Source: Amoebophrya sp. A120
Lineage: Eukaryota; Sar; Dinophyceae; Syndiniales; Amoebophryaceae
Assembly (NCBI GenBank): GCA_905178155.1
Contig: CAJINV010000017.1
Coordinates: 1-64,000, forward strand
Direction: 5' to 3'
DNA: 64,000 bases
Positions 23,501-33,797 of this stretch are shown here, piece by piece (positions within the stretch are counted from its first letter, which is position 1; every line of letters starts with the position of its first letter). The notes below the pieces were generated by a model. That model was not told the origin of the DNA and ran no database searches. It saw only the letters and a list, made by a program, of their open reading frames with translations. The position numbers and the translations under genes were made by a program.

Positions 23501-24972
23501 CCTATCCCGCATGACAAATGCCCTCTCCGCGTAGCAAAAATTATATTCTCTTTGCTGCTCAGGCAATACAGAGTTTTTCGGAATCCAAATGCAGCATCAC
23601 AAGTTACATCCTTCCAGACCCAGACATTTTTGCAATCCATAGACGACCCTCTGATGCAAAAGCTGGTCAAGCTCGCGAGCGACAAAAAGTACTCGAAAAC
23701 GATGAAGGTTGCCGTAAATTCGCTGATGACGGACCCCAAGCCCGAAGCGAAATTTGTGCTGATGAACTACAAGAACGGGGCGAAGCCCTTGAAGTACCTA
23801 CACGACGCGGACGACGTCGACAAATTTGTCAAGGACTACTTCGATGGCAAGCTCAAGCCCAGCTACAAGTCCGCCGACGTTCCAAAGGTATCTATACAAT
23901 TGATAAAAAACTACAAGCACCATCTCCACCAGGTTCTGCAGCAGAGCTGTGCTTCTGATTGATCCGCCCATGCTAACAAGATCCGCCTCACGTAGTACAC
24001 GTTGTCAGAAAGCGGTTCGAAAAGAAGAAGTCACAAATTAATTTGAGAAGATCAAACGAACGCTTTCAGTTTTGCTTTTGCATCACAACCACAATTTTCT
24101 ATCTCAGGATCCGTACGACAAGGACGTGCGAGTGCTCGTTGGGAAGGACTTTGAGCGAGTAGCGTTGGACCCGAAAAAGGACGTGTTCGTGGAGTTCTAC
24201 GCCCCCTGGTGTGGCCACTGCAAAAACCTCGCCCCGGAGTGGGAGGCCCTGGCCCGGAAGGTGCGAAAGTTTGACCCGAAGGGGGACAAGGTGATTGTCG
24301 CAAAGATGGACGCCACCGAGAACGAGAGCATGGAGGAGGTAACCGGGTTCCCATATCGCAAGGGAAAATCCCCCCTCCCCATATTGAAAAGGTATGTTTC
24401 CAAAAATTTGTGTTGCTGATTTGTGGTCACAAATCGCATTTGTCTTGCAAGAAGACAAGGGCAGAAGTTTCCGTCCCATTATGGAAGCGATTTGTCATGC
24501 TGTTGGGCCTAAAGGGCAGCCGTTTTCAATGCTGAGCAACTAGACCCAAACGCCTCGCCTAGCTAGACTGGGGATCTGGCCGCAGTGCCTTCCTGCAATA
24601 CAGGGCTGATTTGTGTACACAAATGCAAATCCAGCATCACAAGTTTCCCATTCGATATGGGGAGGGGGGATTTTTCCTTGCGATATCCGAACGCTGGTCC
24701 TCTACCCGGCAGTGAAGAACTCGTTCAAGAAAAAAATCGCGTTTTCCGGGGCGGCGCGCAAGGAGGCGGACTTGTTGGAGTTCCTGCAGGAAGGTGCGGT
24801 CAACATCGGCGACGAAGTGGATTTGAGCTCGGGAAAGTCGGTGGACAAGTCCAAGTTCAACATGGTAGAAAGAGCTATCCTCCGTAACTGTGACACCGAT
24901 CACCATGACCCGAAGGGCTGTTGTGCGTCGGATGATGAAAATGCGAAATATGTATCTATCACTTGCTTCTAA
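20515..24972 (+). CDS. Protein disulfide isomerase (a-b-b'-a' type), multi-exon
   Basis: Oxidises and rearranges disulfides of proteins folding in the ER. Likely exon 1 (20515 to about 20645) encodes signal peptide MLSRPRKFLIFAAFWTWLTR. A small acidic exon (about 20988-21035, VDDELDDDDDKEFAKE) joins in phase 0 to 21253-21528 with the first thioredoxin domain (FYAPWCGHCK and SGYPTLVYY). Further exons: 21709-21753, 22023 to about 22080, about 22797-23149, 23300-23379, 23647-23887, 24108-24353 and 24691-24972. The second CGHC is at about 24209-24220 with GFP/TLVLYP split by an intron. The stretch between the two CGHC domains fits b and b' domains (DDVDKFVKDYFDGKLKP before a'). Introns at 21036-21252, 21529-21708 and 23888-24107 are GT-AG; four others are introners. 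Links from exon 1 to the acidic exon and between 22080 and 22797 are unresolved. No KDEL-type tail was found, so a last exon may be missing. Confidence 0.85.
20641..20721. repeat. 81-bp near-perfect palindrome
   Basis: The left arm (20641-20680, CCTTGGTAAGGTACTTACAA...) and right arm (20681-20721) are reverse complements over about 40 bp with four differences and no spacer. Three of the four would be G-U pairs in RNA, so the transcript would fold into an almost continuous 40-bp hairpin. It begins at the end of the PDI signal-peptide exon. A GT at 20646 and an AG at 20720 lie inside its two ends, so it could itself be a short hairpin intron or lie within a longer intron starting at the GTGAGC at 20636. 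Confidence 0.8.
21754..22017. mobile_element. Introner element in PDI (264 bp)
   Basis: Flanked by TCCAG on both sides, an exact 5-bp duplication. The ends are inverted repeats: left ATTATGAAACGCGAGGCAG, right ending CTGCCTTGCGACTGCATAT. Removing the element and one duplicate rejoins the exons as SGIQWVMARERD, in frame and matching the end of a PDI a domain. The right duplicate supplies an AG, but the matching left border would begin AT, not GT. It lacks the GTCATGC words shared by other members and is the most diverged of the set. Confidence 0.7.
23150..23294. mobile_element. Introner element in PDI (145 bp), canonical GT-AG
   Basis: Flanked by GGTGG on both sides. Inverted ends: TATGCATTGCAAAAGTATCG on the left and a right end finishing GCTTTTGCACAGGATA. 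Intron 23146-23295 starts GT inside the left duplicate, ends AG formed by the element's last A plus the first G of the right duplicate, and restores DGWYSDAK exactly. It contains GCATGACAAA, the internal word shared with other members. It is the shortest copy. Confidence 0.85.
23380..23641. mobile_element. Introner element in PDI (262 bp), subfamily TGTCTGGGTCTGGAA
   Basis: Flanked by GACGA on both sides. The inverted ends carry ATGTCTGGGTCTGGAAG and its complement. Begins TAT, ends ATA. Removal restores VDDPLMQKL in the b' domain. An AG is available at the right border (CCATAG), but the left border that restores the frame begins AC. A GC donor eight bases into the element would also keep frame at the cost of extra residues. 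It contains CTGTCATGC, GCATGACAAA and GCATCACAAG words. Confidence 0.85.
24354..24685. mobile_element. Introner element in PDI (332 bp), C-rich subfamily
   Basis: Inverted ends TATCGCAAGGGAAAATCCCC and its complement, about 30 bp. Flanks TCCCA and TCCGA form a 5-bp duplication with one change. It splits the cis-proline loop of the second thioredoxin domain: removal gives GFP-TLVLYP, the expected motif. There is no GT at the left border and no AG at the right border in any register that restores this motif. It contains TTTGTCATGC and GCATCACAAG. Confidence 0.85.
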
Positions 24973-26889
24973 GATTGATAATTTTTTTTGATTTTGTCAC
25001 GTTTGTTGAGCTCGTGCGCACGGCGAATCGATGGCCATGGTGATCGTTGACACAGTATACCAGAGCGGGCAAGGAAGAAGAAGGGGGGAAAGAAGGAAGA
25101 GTTGTGATTTAGATAGAAATCTGGCCGTGGCCGCTCAGAAGCAGAGAGAAACCATTGCATCGAATTATAAACTCCGACTTTATAATGCGAATTTGCTATG
25201 CAAGGCTTAGGTAAAGGGCGCCGGAAGCCAGTGGATATTTTTTTTTTTGAATTGTGCCCGGAGGCGATCACTGTACTGCTACTGATGAAACAGAAATAAA
25301 GATGTAGACAGAAGGTGTGGGCGAGTTGTCCTCAACCCAAACACTGTAGATCAGGAAGCACTAGATTTAGTCAACGGAAAACAAGACGAAACGAGTCAAA
25401 ACACTTTTCTCAGAGTACCCATTTGAGCAGAGGCAGCCAGGACTTCACACAGAAAGTAGATGGACTAGACTGGAGATTCCTCAGCGGAGGAGACGAGGGT
25501 TCTCAAGGAATTAAGACAAGTGTGATTGTGGTTGTGCAATTTCGAAGAAAGTTGTCGTTTTTTTACAACACTGCGAAACGGGTCAAATAACGGACCACCG
25601 GTCGGGACGGATAGTCAGAAAATATTTGTAGGAGAATAGCGCGGCGGGGACTGCAATGCACGACTCTTTTGACATAGCACTCCGACCCCGTGATTCAAAA
25701 ACCGTTTATATTCTTGTTCCGATGAAAAATAAGCTGGTAACTAAAGCGTGCGCAAGCGCAAGACTAAGAGTGTTACTAAAAGATGATCGATGCTACAACT
25801 TCTTGTAGTACACCTCGTGGGAGGTTTATTTAAAGACCTCAGCCGAGGATCTCTGGCCGCATTATATGTTCTTGTCGTGTTTCGGCTGAATGATTTGAAC
25901 GCCGTGCCCATTTGTTTTCGTTTGTGTTGTACGGAAAGGGTCACTGCTTTTTGTATTTGATTTTGCCTCCGCCGGCGTGCATCGGCCTGTACCCACTGAA
26001 GGTAAGTAGGTAGGATTTGCTGCAAAAAACACTGATCCGTGCTTCGCGTCACTTCGGATCAGATGTTAATTGCCTGCGCGGCGGAAGTTTTCCCTATAGT
26101 TCTCTGATCACCCAAACCTCTCTAGCTACTAAACTAGAACTGGCGGCGTTGCTTGTTTCAGCACCATCAGAAGTGCGTGACTCGCATGCCGGGCGTGCCA
26201 TGTCAGGATGTCAGGATAACCCCGTCAATTGCAATTGGGTAAGTCAGTCACTAACTCATTTTTCATCAGCTAGGCAACGAGGCATCAGCATCTCTACTAG
26301 TGGGCCTGTTATTTTTCGAGTTGGAGGTGGTTTTTCAAGCTAGGTAGTATTCAGTGTTGGATATTTGTTTTTTGAGTATTTCGTGATCCGCATTCCATTT
26401 GTTTGGCCAGCGCAATCTTCAGTTCTACTACATGATGAAGACGGCAACTTTATTTTGACAGTAGCCTTTGATTTCTTTGTTCTTCTTCTTCTTCTTCTTC
26501 TTGATCCTGTCATACGAAGTTTGTTGCGAAGATCCCATGTAGATGACTGTAGACATAGCTTTGGAGCCCACTTTTTCGCTTTGCTTCGCGTTCAAAAAAG
26601 CAAAAGGTGATATACTTATTTAAGTTCAGCAGCTAGGTTTTCTCTGAACCTGAAGGCAAAGTAGCGGCAGACAGAGTTAGGAAAGCGATAAAAAAAGCGA
26701 CAATAGCACTAGCTACTCTCCATTCGAGAAGCGTTTTTAATACAACTGCTTCTCTGTACAAAAGTACTTTGAATTCTATTCGTTTTCCCTATAGTTTTCT
26801 GTTCCTGTATTTCCAATCACGTTCTAACATTTCAAAGACGACGCTGACACAAAGCGCCAAACACGACCATCCCGGGCACCAGCTACGTC
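24973..26889. other. Intergenic region, 1.9 kb
   Basis: No gene recognised. It holds a (TTC)n microsatellite near 26480-26504 and, at about 26130-26215, a segment (AACTGGCG...TTGCTT...CACCATCAGAAGTGCGTGAC) that recurs in diverged form at about 28085-28145. Confidence 0.5.
26480..26504. repeat. (TTC)n microsatellite
   Basis: About eight uninterrupted TTC units on the + strand. Confidence 0.85.
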
Positions 26890-27668
26890 ATGCGTCCCTC
26901 GATCCGCAACCGGGGCTACAACACCTACGCCAGCAACCGCAATGGCCGATACATCGAAGAGGACACTTCTACGACCCAGCAAAACAACGCTCCGCCCCAG
27001 CGGACCAATGCGTATAATAACATTCGCCCCAACTCCTTTCACGAAAACGAGACGCACGAGAAGGAGCGCACAAAATTCGTCGAGGTGGACCTGAAAAAGC
27101 GGACGGATAACAGTTACAGCAAGATCGAGGTGAAAGGCAACGGGAAGTATCGGAAGCGAGACAATTACGAGGAGGAGAACGCGTCTTCTGTGCAAAGTGT
27201 GGCGCTGAAACCGAACGCGATCTACTCGTCGGCTTACAGCGCGGGTCGTTCATCTCTTCTCCGTGCCGGCACGACGCGACTGGCAACACGAGAAGAGATG
27301 AACAAGGGGAGGGCGGCTCCGAGGATGAAAGTGCGCCGATCCCAGGACTTGTTGACTTCTTGTGCGACGATTTCAGAGGGCTCCGCGTGCAACGCAACGA
27401 CCACGAAGATGAAGAGATGAGCGACTCGGGCTGCTCCCTGGTGTGGGACGGAGAGGCACCAGTAGACCTTGACTCGGAAGACGATGGCAGTGAAGCGGAA
27501 CCGACAGCACAGCCACAGCCTTTTGCGAGACGCCTGACCATGGAGGTGCAGCGCGAAGAACTGCACAGGCGCGCTCTGTCCCCGTCGGGAGCAAGAAACA
27601 CGGAAGGTCGCGGCCCGTCCCTCGCCCCCACCGACGTCGACCCGTACCTGGTGTTGCGCAATAGTTAG
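26890..27668 (+). CDS. Low-complexity protein, probably two exons
   Basis: Frame 1 opens at ATG 26890 (MRPSIRNRGYNTYASNRNGR) and is rich in Asn, Arg, Glu and Lys. A second frame, open from about 27110 to the stop at 27668, becomes strongly acidic and then ordinary (DEEMSDSGCSLVWDGEAPVD, VDPYLVLRNS). An intron at about 27244-27345 (GTCGTT...CCCAG) would join them in frame as SAG-LVDFLCDDF, giving about 225 residues. That junction is inferred from phase only. The alternative is that frame 1 runs on alone to 27420. No domain recognised. A disordered, perhaps cytoskeletal or RNA-associated protein would fit, but nothing shows it. Confidence 0.5.
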
Positions 27669-29252
27669 AGGAGCGAGCTGTGCTACCCCTACCGGTGCAA
27701 GAAGGTGATCGCCACGTGGAATTTTTAATGGATCGCGCCCTGTGCCTGCACTACTTCTACTCGCTATAATGCAGGATGAGTGTGCGCGTACCTACTTCTG
27801 AGCTTCACATGTGCTCCTTGTGCGTGATCCGTATATTGTACTTGTGCCAAGGCGCTCGATGTCTACGCACATCACTAATTCGAATGCACTTAAGTAGTAT
27901 AATGCGTGTCCTCTAAATGTTGGCTGACGCGTTGTGCCACGTAATGAAGAAAGCCAGATTTTTTTTGCAGCGCGATGTAGATATAGTCATAGGATCACTG
28001 TGTCTTGGGCCAGCTCGCCCTTCTTGTTATCGATATCATCAAACTAGGGTAAGGGTTTTCTAAATTCTGACTCTATCGTAAGACGTGCGGAACTGGCGTT
28101 GCTTCACCATCAGAAGTGTGTGACAACGAGGGCGGGCCGTGTCACCTAAAGTTCCAAAAAACTACGCTGCACATGGCATACATATATTTTTGCTACAGAC
28201 AGTGGCAGTGCACAACGAAGCCGAAGGAATTGGTATCGTGGAAACTTGCTATATCGAAATCGAATGCGAAGCGAAGCCCCTTTCTGTACTATTAGTATTA
28301 CCGACTGCATAAAAGCAAACCAAACAGATGCGAAGTAAATGCATACAACAAGCGTTATATTATTCTTGATGTCGATCTTAATCTTTGCACAAGGTGCTTC
28401 GCATCCACATGAAGTGACCACTTCGTGGTTCCCGTTTTTCCTTTCTGAATGAAGCTAGAACAAATTATATATCTGAAGGCAATATTTCCAGATACTTTAT
28501 GTATGTGGATTCTTTCTGGTTGGCCGCTTCGCTGAGACGGCCAAGCGTGACAAAAATTCACCTTGCAGGGAATTTCACAAAAGAAACAAGAAAAAAAATT
28601 GTAGGAACATATGGCCTGGCATCGTTCACGGCGGTTGCAGATGGATGCCTTCTCGTCATGACATATATTCCTTCTTTTCAGATAGTCGCTCGTCTGCTTA
28701 CAGATGTCAAAAAAAGATCTATGTGTCAGCACCGACTGACATTGATAAAGCTTTTTTCTCTAGTTTTTTTGGAAGGTGGAATGATATTTGTATTTCGGTG
28801 GACATTTTTGGGCCTGTGTAAGTTTTCTACGTAACTTTTTGACATCTGCACTGGTACATCGTGCACAGCGATGTATTTTTTTGATGTCCTTCTATGTATT
28901 GTCTGCTAACAGCCTGTTTACTAATTGATTATAGTCTTTTATTTCTCTTTCTCTAGGATCGCACGACCTCTTGCGGCTGTGGACACAATGAATATGTCTC
29001 ATTTATTTGATGTTCTGCATTTTATAATTTTATCATGTTGTTGTGTCTCAGTTTATTGTTATTCAGTTCGAGTAAAAAAATCGTTCGGTCTTTGACGCTT
29101 TTCTAATTTTTGCTCTGCGATAGGTTTGTAGTAGGTTTGTGATAAGTGATTTCTTGCTTCACGTTGGTGAGGTCTTGCAGATTTTTTTCCGGTTATGTCG
29201 TCTGCTGAAAAAAGAAAAAAACTCTGAACGAAAAGCGAACACTTCTCATATC
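27669..29252. other. Intergenic region, 1.6 kb
   Basis: Contains the second copy (about 28085-28145) of the short repeat also at 26130-26215. A frame at 28499-28834 (ATG, 111 codons) has hydrophobic stretches but overlaps an equally long frame on the other strand and has no recognisable domain, so it is not called. Confidence 0.4.
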
Positions 29253-29790
29253 ATGGCCGATCCTGGGGCTGCGAGTGCGTGGCTTCCGTTTCGAGTCCGA
29301 GCTGGGGGGCAGATAGACGCCCCTCGCTTGGCAGGTAATCCGTGTCTGTCAAATCAGTGGGGGATTCATTGTTCTTTGAGGGAGATGGAGCGCTGCAAAA
29401 CAAATTGAAATGAGTGCTGAGAAATAATTTTGTTCTGCTAGCTTGGCATGGTAAAGAAAAGAATGAGTCGCTTCGTTATGCTCTGTGGTCCCCGATGAAG
29501 AAAACCCGTACTTACTACAACTATGGGACTTTGCGCAGTGGTGCGTGGGAATCATTTCCGATATTATGGTCTACCACCCTAGAAGAAAGAACCCCGAGGC
29601 CAGCAGGCACCTAGTCGCGGGCTTGCCCCGGCTGCCGTCCGCAATATTCGTGGAGCCGTTCTTGGGGGGGGGGACACGCACGACCCCCTTGTTCTGGCGA
29701 AGCGACGAGGGGGGGCGACCGCTGCTGTGTGTATCTTTTGACTCTGCCGCCGGCGCCGCGTGTCAGCAAGCCCGTGCCCGCCGAATGTAG
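29253..29790 (+). CDS. Possible small two-exon gene, unrecognised
   Basis: ATG 29253 begins MADPGAASAWLPFRVRAGGQ and reaches a good donor (GCAG/GTAATC) at 29335 in phase 1. An acceptor after GATGAAG at 29500 restores frame as LAENPYLLQLWDFAQWCVGI. The frame then stays open to 29790, but the last 200 bp are GC-rich with few stops and may not be coding. No family recognised. The second exon and intron have a decayed partner copy at 29958-30180. Treat as tentative. Confidence 0.3.
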
Positions 29791-30180
29791 GACTTGCGCA
29801 AAAGTACGCTTGCGCCATGAGTTGTGCGTGTTACTGAGGATCAGACAAGTAGAAGGACTGCCGGCGCCCAAGTTTTGCCTTAAGTTTTCTGCTCAGCATG
29901 TCACCGTGACATCTGCATTGATGGGCGTGTTGAACACGCCCAGTTGGTGAGGGTCCTTTGTGGGTCATTGTTGATTGAGGGAGATGGAGCACTGCAAAAG
30001 CGAAGCGAGTATTGAGAAATAAACATTTCGACCAGAAGCAGCTACTAGACTTGGCAAAGATAAGAAAAGCGTGAGTGTTCTTGCCGTGTTGTTGCATTGT
30101 TGAGGAACAGGCGTAGAAAAAAATGTGGAATTTTGCACATCAGTGGTGCTTAGAAATTATTTGCGATGTGGTCTAATGAA
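29360..30180 (+). repeat. Diverged direct repeat pair (29360-29575 and 29958-30178)
   Basis: Both copies contain, in the same order, CATTGTT..TTGAGGGAGATG, GAGCRCTGCAAAA, GAGAAATAA, a GGCAWGGTAAAGA-like block and later CAGTGGTGC followed by ATTATGGTCTA or GATGTGGTCTA. They are about 600 bp apart in the same orientation, which suggests a local tandem duplication. The second copy has lost the reading frame present in the first. Confidence 0.65.
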
Positions 30181-30231
30181 TATTTTTTATTGTGACGATA
30201 CCAACTCCTGCTGGTAAAAAAGATCAAGATC

Positions 30232-33200
30232 ATGCTGACTGGTTCCAGCCCAAGCATCGACCTCGTAACGCTAGTGAAGGAAGCCCACACGACGACGACG
30301 GCGTTCGGAAATGGTCAAGGCACTTCTGCCGCAGCAACCGCGAGCGATTACCATTTTCTCCAAAGGCTGGAAAAAGCCTTGTGGGAAAAGCGGGAACAGC
30401 AGCTGGCACTAGTCGAAGAAGAAGACTGCGTCGCGGCGCAAAATAAATCCCGTCATGCCCATTCTGCCCGCTCGACCCAGTCTGGGACGAGCAGGCAGCA
30501 TCCACCTGCTAGTGGAAATATTAAAACGCAAGAACACGCTACTTCGTCCTCCACGGTCCGGCAGTTGTCTACTGCTCCCAGCACGTCTACTTCGACCGCG
30601 CCGTCCTTCGGTCTCAACCTTCTTAACCCGCTGACCTACAAGCGTTGCTTGGAGCTCTCATCCTCGAAAGAGCAGACCAACAGCACGATCTTGGAGAAGA
30701 TCGACAACATAAACCAGGCTGGACGAGGACGAGGAGGACGCGCCACGGACTCCGACTTTGAGGCGGTTGACAAGCTGCAATCGCTGCACCTGGAGTGGCA
30801 ACGGTTGCAACCGGTTTTGAGTTTGCCACTGCACCCGTTCCGGAGTCTGAAGAACCTCTACCTGCAGTATAATTTTTTGACCGACGGTATGGGGTTCTCA
30901 AACGTTACATTCTCACCTGTTACATGAATTTGTCATGCAAAAGCACCATCATCATCCTCACGATCAAGCTGCTTCGCATGACAAATTAGCGAAGGGCTAC
31001 GCCGCACCTAAATCTGCGCCAAACTTGTAATGCAAAAGGCGCAATCTTCCTCCTTTCACTTTTGCCAGTCTTGCGTTACAAATTCATGTAACAGCTGAGA
31101 ATGTAACATTTGAGAACTTCATAGAATGGGTTTGGGACGAACTCATCGGGTTAGACCAGTTGGAGCTGCTCGCCTTTATCAAATGTAAAAATGTCTGGGT
31201 CTGGAAGAATTCATGTCTGTCATGCTTGTCTGGCATGACTCTTAAATTTGTCATGCACGTCACCCAAGAGCTCCGTGTTTCTGTGATGCAGAAGCGCATT
31301 TTGTCCTGCAGAATAGGCAACACCTAGGAGCTCAGAAACTTGTCATGCTGAGCCAGCATCTGTAGCCTCATCATGAGACGCCACCCAGCATCACAAGTTT
31401 CCAGACCCAGACATTTTTACAATCCATAGCCTTGCAGCACAACCGACTAACGACCGTGAAGGCAAATTTCCAATATTACAATGAAAAATGCCCCCACCCC
31501 CAAACTTGAAAGCATTTGTATTGCAAATCTTTCCAAATGAAACATTCGCCCTCTTGCGTGCATCAGCATCACAGATTTCCGATCGTGAATAGCAAAAATT
31601 TGTATTGCAAAAGATCCCAGCAAGAGCGGTGCTTGTCATGCAAGCGATGCGAAACACGACTAGAATCTGCATCAGAAAGGTTCATACTCCTTTCATGCAT
31701 GACAAAAAGTTTTCATTTGGAAACTTCGCATCACAAATTTTTGCAATTTCAGGGGTGGGGGGCATTTTTCACTGTGATATCCAAAACGCGGGATTCGGGG
31801 AAACCGGAGGGAAGGCATTGTTGGTACGCGTTGATGTATAACTTTAATTTAAAATGATAAAGATAAAGGCTCGGCTCGCAGCGTGTCGTGGCCTAGACAG
31901 GTGGAGATGATCATGACTCTATTCCTTTGTTGCCTAAGACTTTGCGATTTTAACTCGGATTTTTACTCGTCAGCAAAAAACCGCAGCAGAAACAAATTAT
32001 CCAACAAGGATCATTCTCAAAAACTCGAAATCGTTATCAGGTTCTCGATTGCAGCTCAAACCGCATCACAGATTGGAACTTCGACACTTTGGCTACACAT
32101 TTTCCGCAAAGCTTGTGCATTCTGAATGTGGCGGACAACCCAGACAGTATCTTGTTGATAGAGGGCCCCCCTTCGCTACACGACAAGCAGGCACCTCCGC
32201 CGCGTTCTCACCAGCGCACCTCCACCGAGGCTGCCACGAGCAGCACATCAATCACAAGAAGGAAGAAACTACTCCTCGACTACCTCCCAGACCTGGCGGT
32301 TTTCAACGGATCTGATCTCGAGCGAGACACCGAAGATCCTGATGGGGAAAGCAAATCAGACAAAGGCGAAGAAGGAGGAGTCTCATCTAAGTTTCTGGAC
32401 GTCGTCGACACGACCAAAGTATTAGACGATTTTCCACCAGCTGCGGACTTCCACATTTTTGGCGAGCAAGAAGGAACAGAAGAAAACAACACGAAGCCAT
32501 CGTCCAACGACAGCCTCGATCACCACGCGGTGGAAAAGCGGACATTGTTTGAAGAGATCAGGAAACAGATGGAGGCGCTTGAACTCGCTGAGAAGGTCGA
32601 CGTGCCGGATGATGTGCCCGAAATCAGCTTGACAAGCCAGCAGCGCAGGTTTCTCGCCCGCGTCAGAACGAAGAACGGAGGGTGTCATGAGGAACAGCAA
32701 GACTATGACTACGGCGGTGAAGATCATGTTGAGGAAAAGGGGGAAGATTATGATTGCGGAGCGGGCGATGTTGACGAGGTAGAACTCGTTGATGCAGCTC
32801 CTGTGCCGTCGTTGCACCAAACAGCAAACGATGCAAATCATATACCAACATCTGGTCCGACGAGGACAGCAGCAACCGTAGCAGAAGTTCCACCGCCCGA
32901 GGATTTGGATTTACGGGCGGACGAGGAGGTTCTGCAAGCTTTGGCTGCGAAACGGACGCTGCTAAGACGGAAACGCATTTTGGAAAAGGAAATGCAGAAG
33001 GAAATTGAAGCGTTTGAGCTTGTCGCGCAAAATAAAACCAACAGCGGTGCTGGTGCTACTTCTAACTCGTTTCTTTTCCGAAGCAGTGGTGCATCGCCAT
33101 CGGCTTCTACCACGAGGCAAAGCCACGACAGCACGTCGACAGAAGCTGGCGTCCCGGGAAGTAGTAGAAATACATTCGCTATTAATGAAAGAATGGAAGC

Positions 33201-33339
33201 AAGAAGGCAGCGGAGAGAGTTGGAAACATACGAGGCGGATCTTCCACTGGAAGAGCAGTACCAGATCTGGAATACAGCGAGAAAACTGGCGTCCGAAGCG
33301 TCGACGTTGGTAGTCCCGCCGGAAGGGGAGGCGGCTTGA
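30232..33339 (+). CDS. SDS22-like leucine-rich-repeat protein
   Basis: Five exons: 30232-30886, 31125-31176, 31434-31473, 31785-31823 and 32041-33339, 694 residues in total. The three first introns are introners; the last (31824-32040) is GT-AG. After a disordered N-terminus the repeats run LQSLHLEWQRLQ, LKNLYLQYNFLTD, LELLALQHNRLTTV, LLVLDCSSNRITDW and LCILNVADNP, then a cap-like LLLDYLPDLAVFNGSDL. These are 22-residue-type repeats with an LRR-cap ending, as in SDS22 and axonemal LRR proteins, which act as protein-binding scaffolds. The C-terminal half is acidic and helical (EVLQALAAKRTLLRRKRILE) without a domain I recognise. The LRR consensus runs continuously across all four junctions, which is the main support for the exon model. 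A ciliary or phosphatase-scaffold role is possible but not shown. Confidence 0.8.
30888..31123. mobile_element. Introner element in LRR gene (236 bp)
   Basis: The inverted ends are about 45 bp (left TATGGGGTTCTCAAACGTTA, right its complement ending GAGAACTTCATA), the longest in the window. Flanks GACGG and GAATG match at three of five positions. The last G of the left flank plus TAT makes a GTATGG donor, and ATA plus the next G makes an AG acceptor, so intron 30887-31124 is canonical and keeps the LRR in frame. Internal words TTTGTCATGC and GCATGACAAA are present. Confidence 0.85.
31177..31428. mobile_element. Introner element in LRR gene (252 bp), subfamily TGTCTGGGTCTGGAA, orientation 1
   Basis: Flanked by GCCTT on both sides. 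Begins TATCAAATGTAAAAATGTCT and ends with the complement of a close variant. Removal restores LELLALQHNRL, the exact LRR spacing. The right border can use AG (CCATAG), but the left border would be CC. A GTAAAA donor inside the element would keep frame but insert four residues into the repeat. It is the reverse complement, along its whole length, of the element at 34378-34629. Confidence 0.88.
31474..31779. mobile_element. Introner element in LRR gene (306 bp), C-rich subfamily
   Basis: Flanked by TCCAA on both sides, exact. Inverted ends TATTACAATGAAAAATGCCC and the complement ending TTTTTCACTGTGATA. Removal restores TVKANFQNAGFGE in frame. No GT lies at the left border and no AG at the right border in any of the six registers allowed by the duplication. 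Internal CTTGTCATGC, GCATGACAAA and GCATCACAAA words are present. Confidence 0.87.
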
Positions 33340-33797
33340 GATGAGTCATGCGTTTTATTCATCTGTTGTAACTTAGACTTTGTTCACACGAGCTCGAGCA
33401 TCGACAGAACAACCGCATGGCGACCGCCTTCCAAAATTTGCCTCCTCCCAATGATGTTGAATGGGCTAGAAGCGACTACATCAACTACACCGGCGATGAA
33501 GAAGACCTTTTGCTTTTAATTATCTTTCTGCTCTGTTGAGTCGGGCTCGGATGTTCGCAGTATAGTTAGCGGCAAGTACTAGCGGATCTGTCCTATCAAG
33601 CAGAGGCATTTAATTATCCCACGTAGTCTTCAACAAGAGCCTTCGGTTGAACGATTATATCCTGTTTCATATTCATCCGACTCCATGGCTGTTAGTGCGG
33701 TCGGTGCCACACTAGTGAAAAGTCTAAAAAGGCTGCTTGCGACCAAACAAAACCCACTTGACAACGTCATAGCTCTTCACAAGGCACTTCGTGCAAA
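33340..33797. other. Short intergenic region
   Basis: About 460 bp between two + strand genes. No feature recognised. Confidence 0.5.

Noticed and set aside
24952-24972. Reading the PDI C-terminus as complete without doubt
   Set aside because: The final residues come just after a GTATCT that could be a donor, and no ER-retrieval tetrapeptide is present, so I keep the end as provisional.
28355-28834. Overlapping frames of 111 and 125 codons on opposite strands
   Set aside because: They cannot both be real, neither has a recognisable feature, and the surrounding composition is intergenic.
31177-31428. Using the GTAAAA eight bases inside the element as the true donor
   Set aside because: It keeps frame but adds four residues that break the LRR spacing, and the matching site in the reverse-oriented copy at 34378 is GC and out of phase. 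I keep it only as an alternative.
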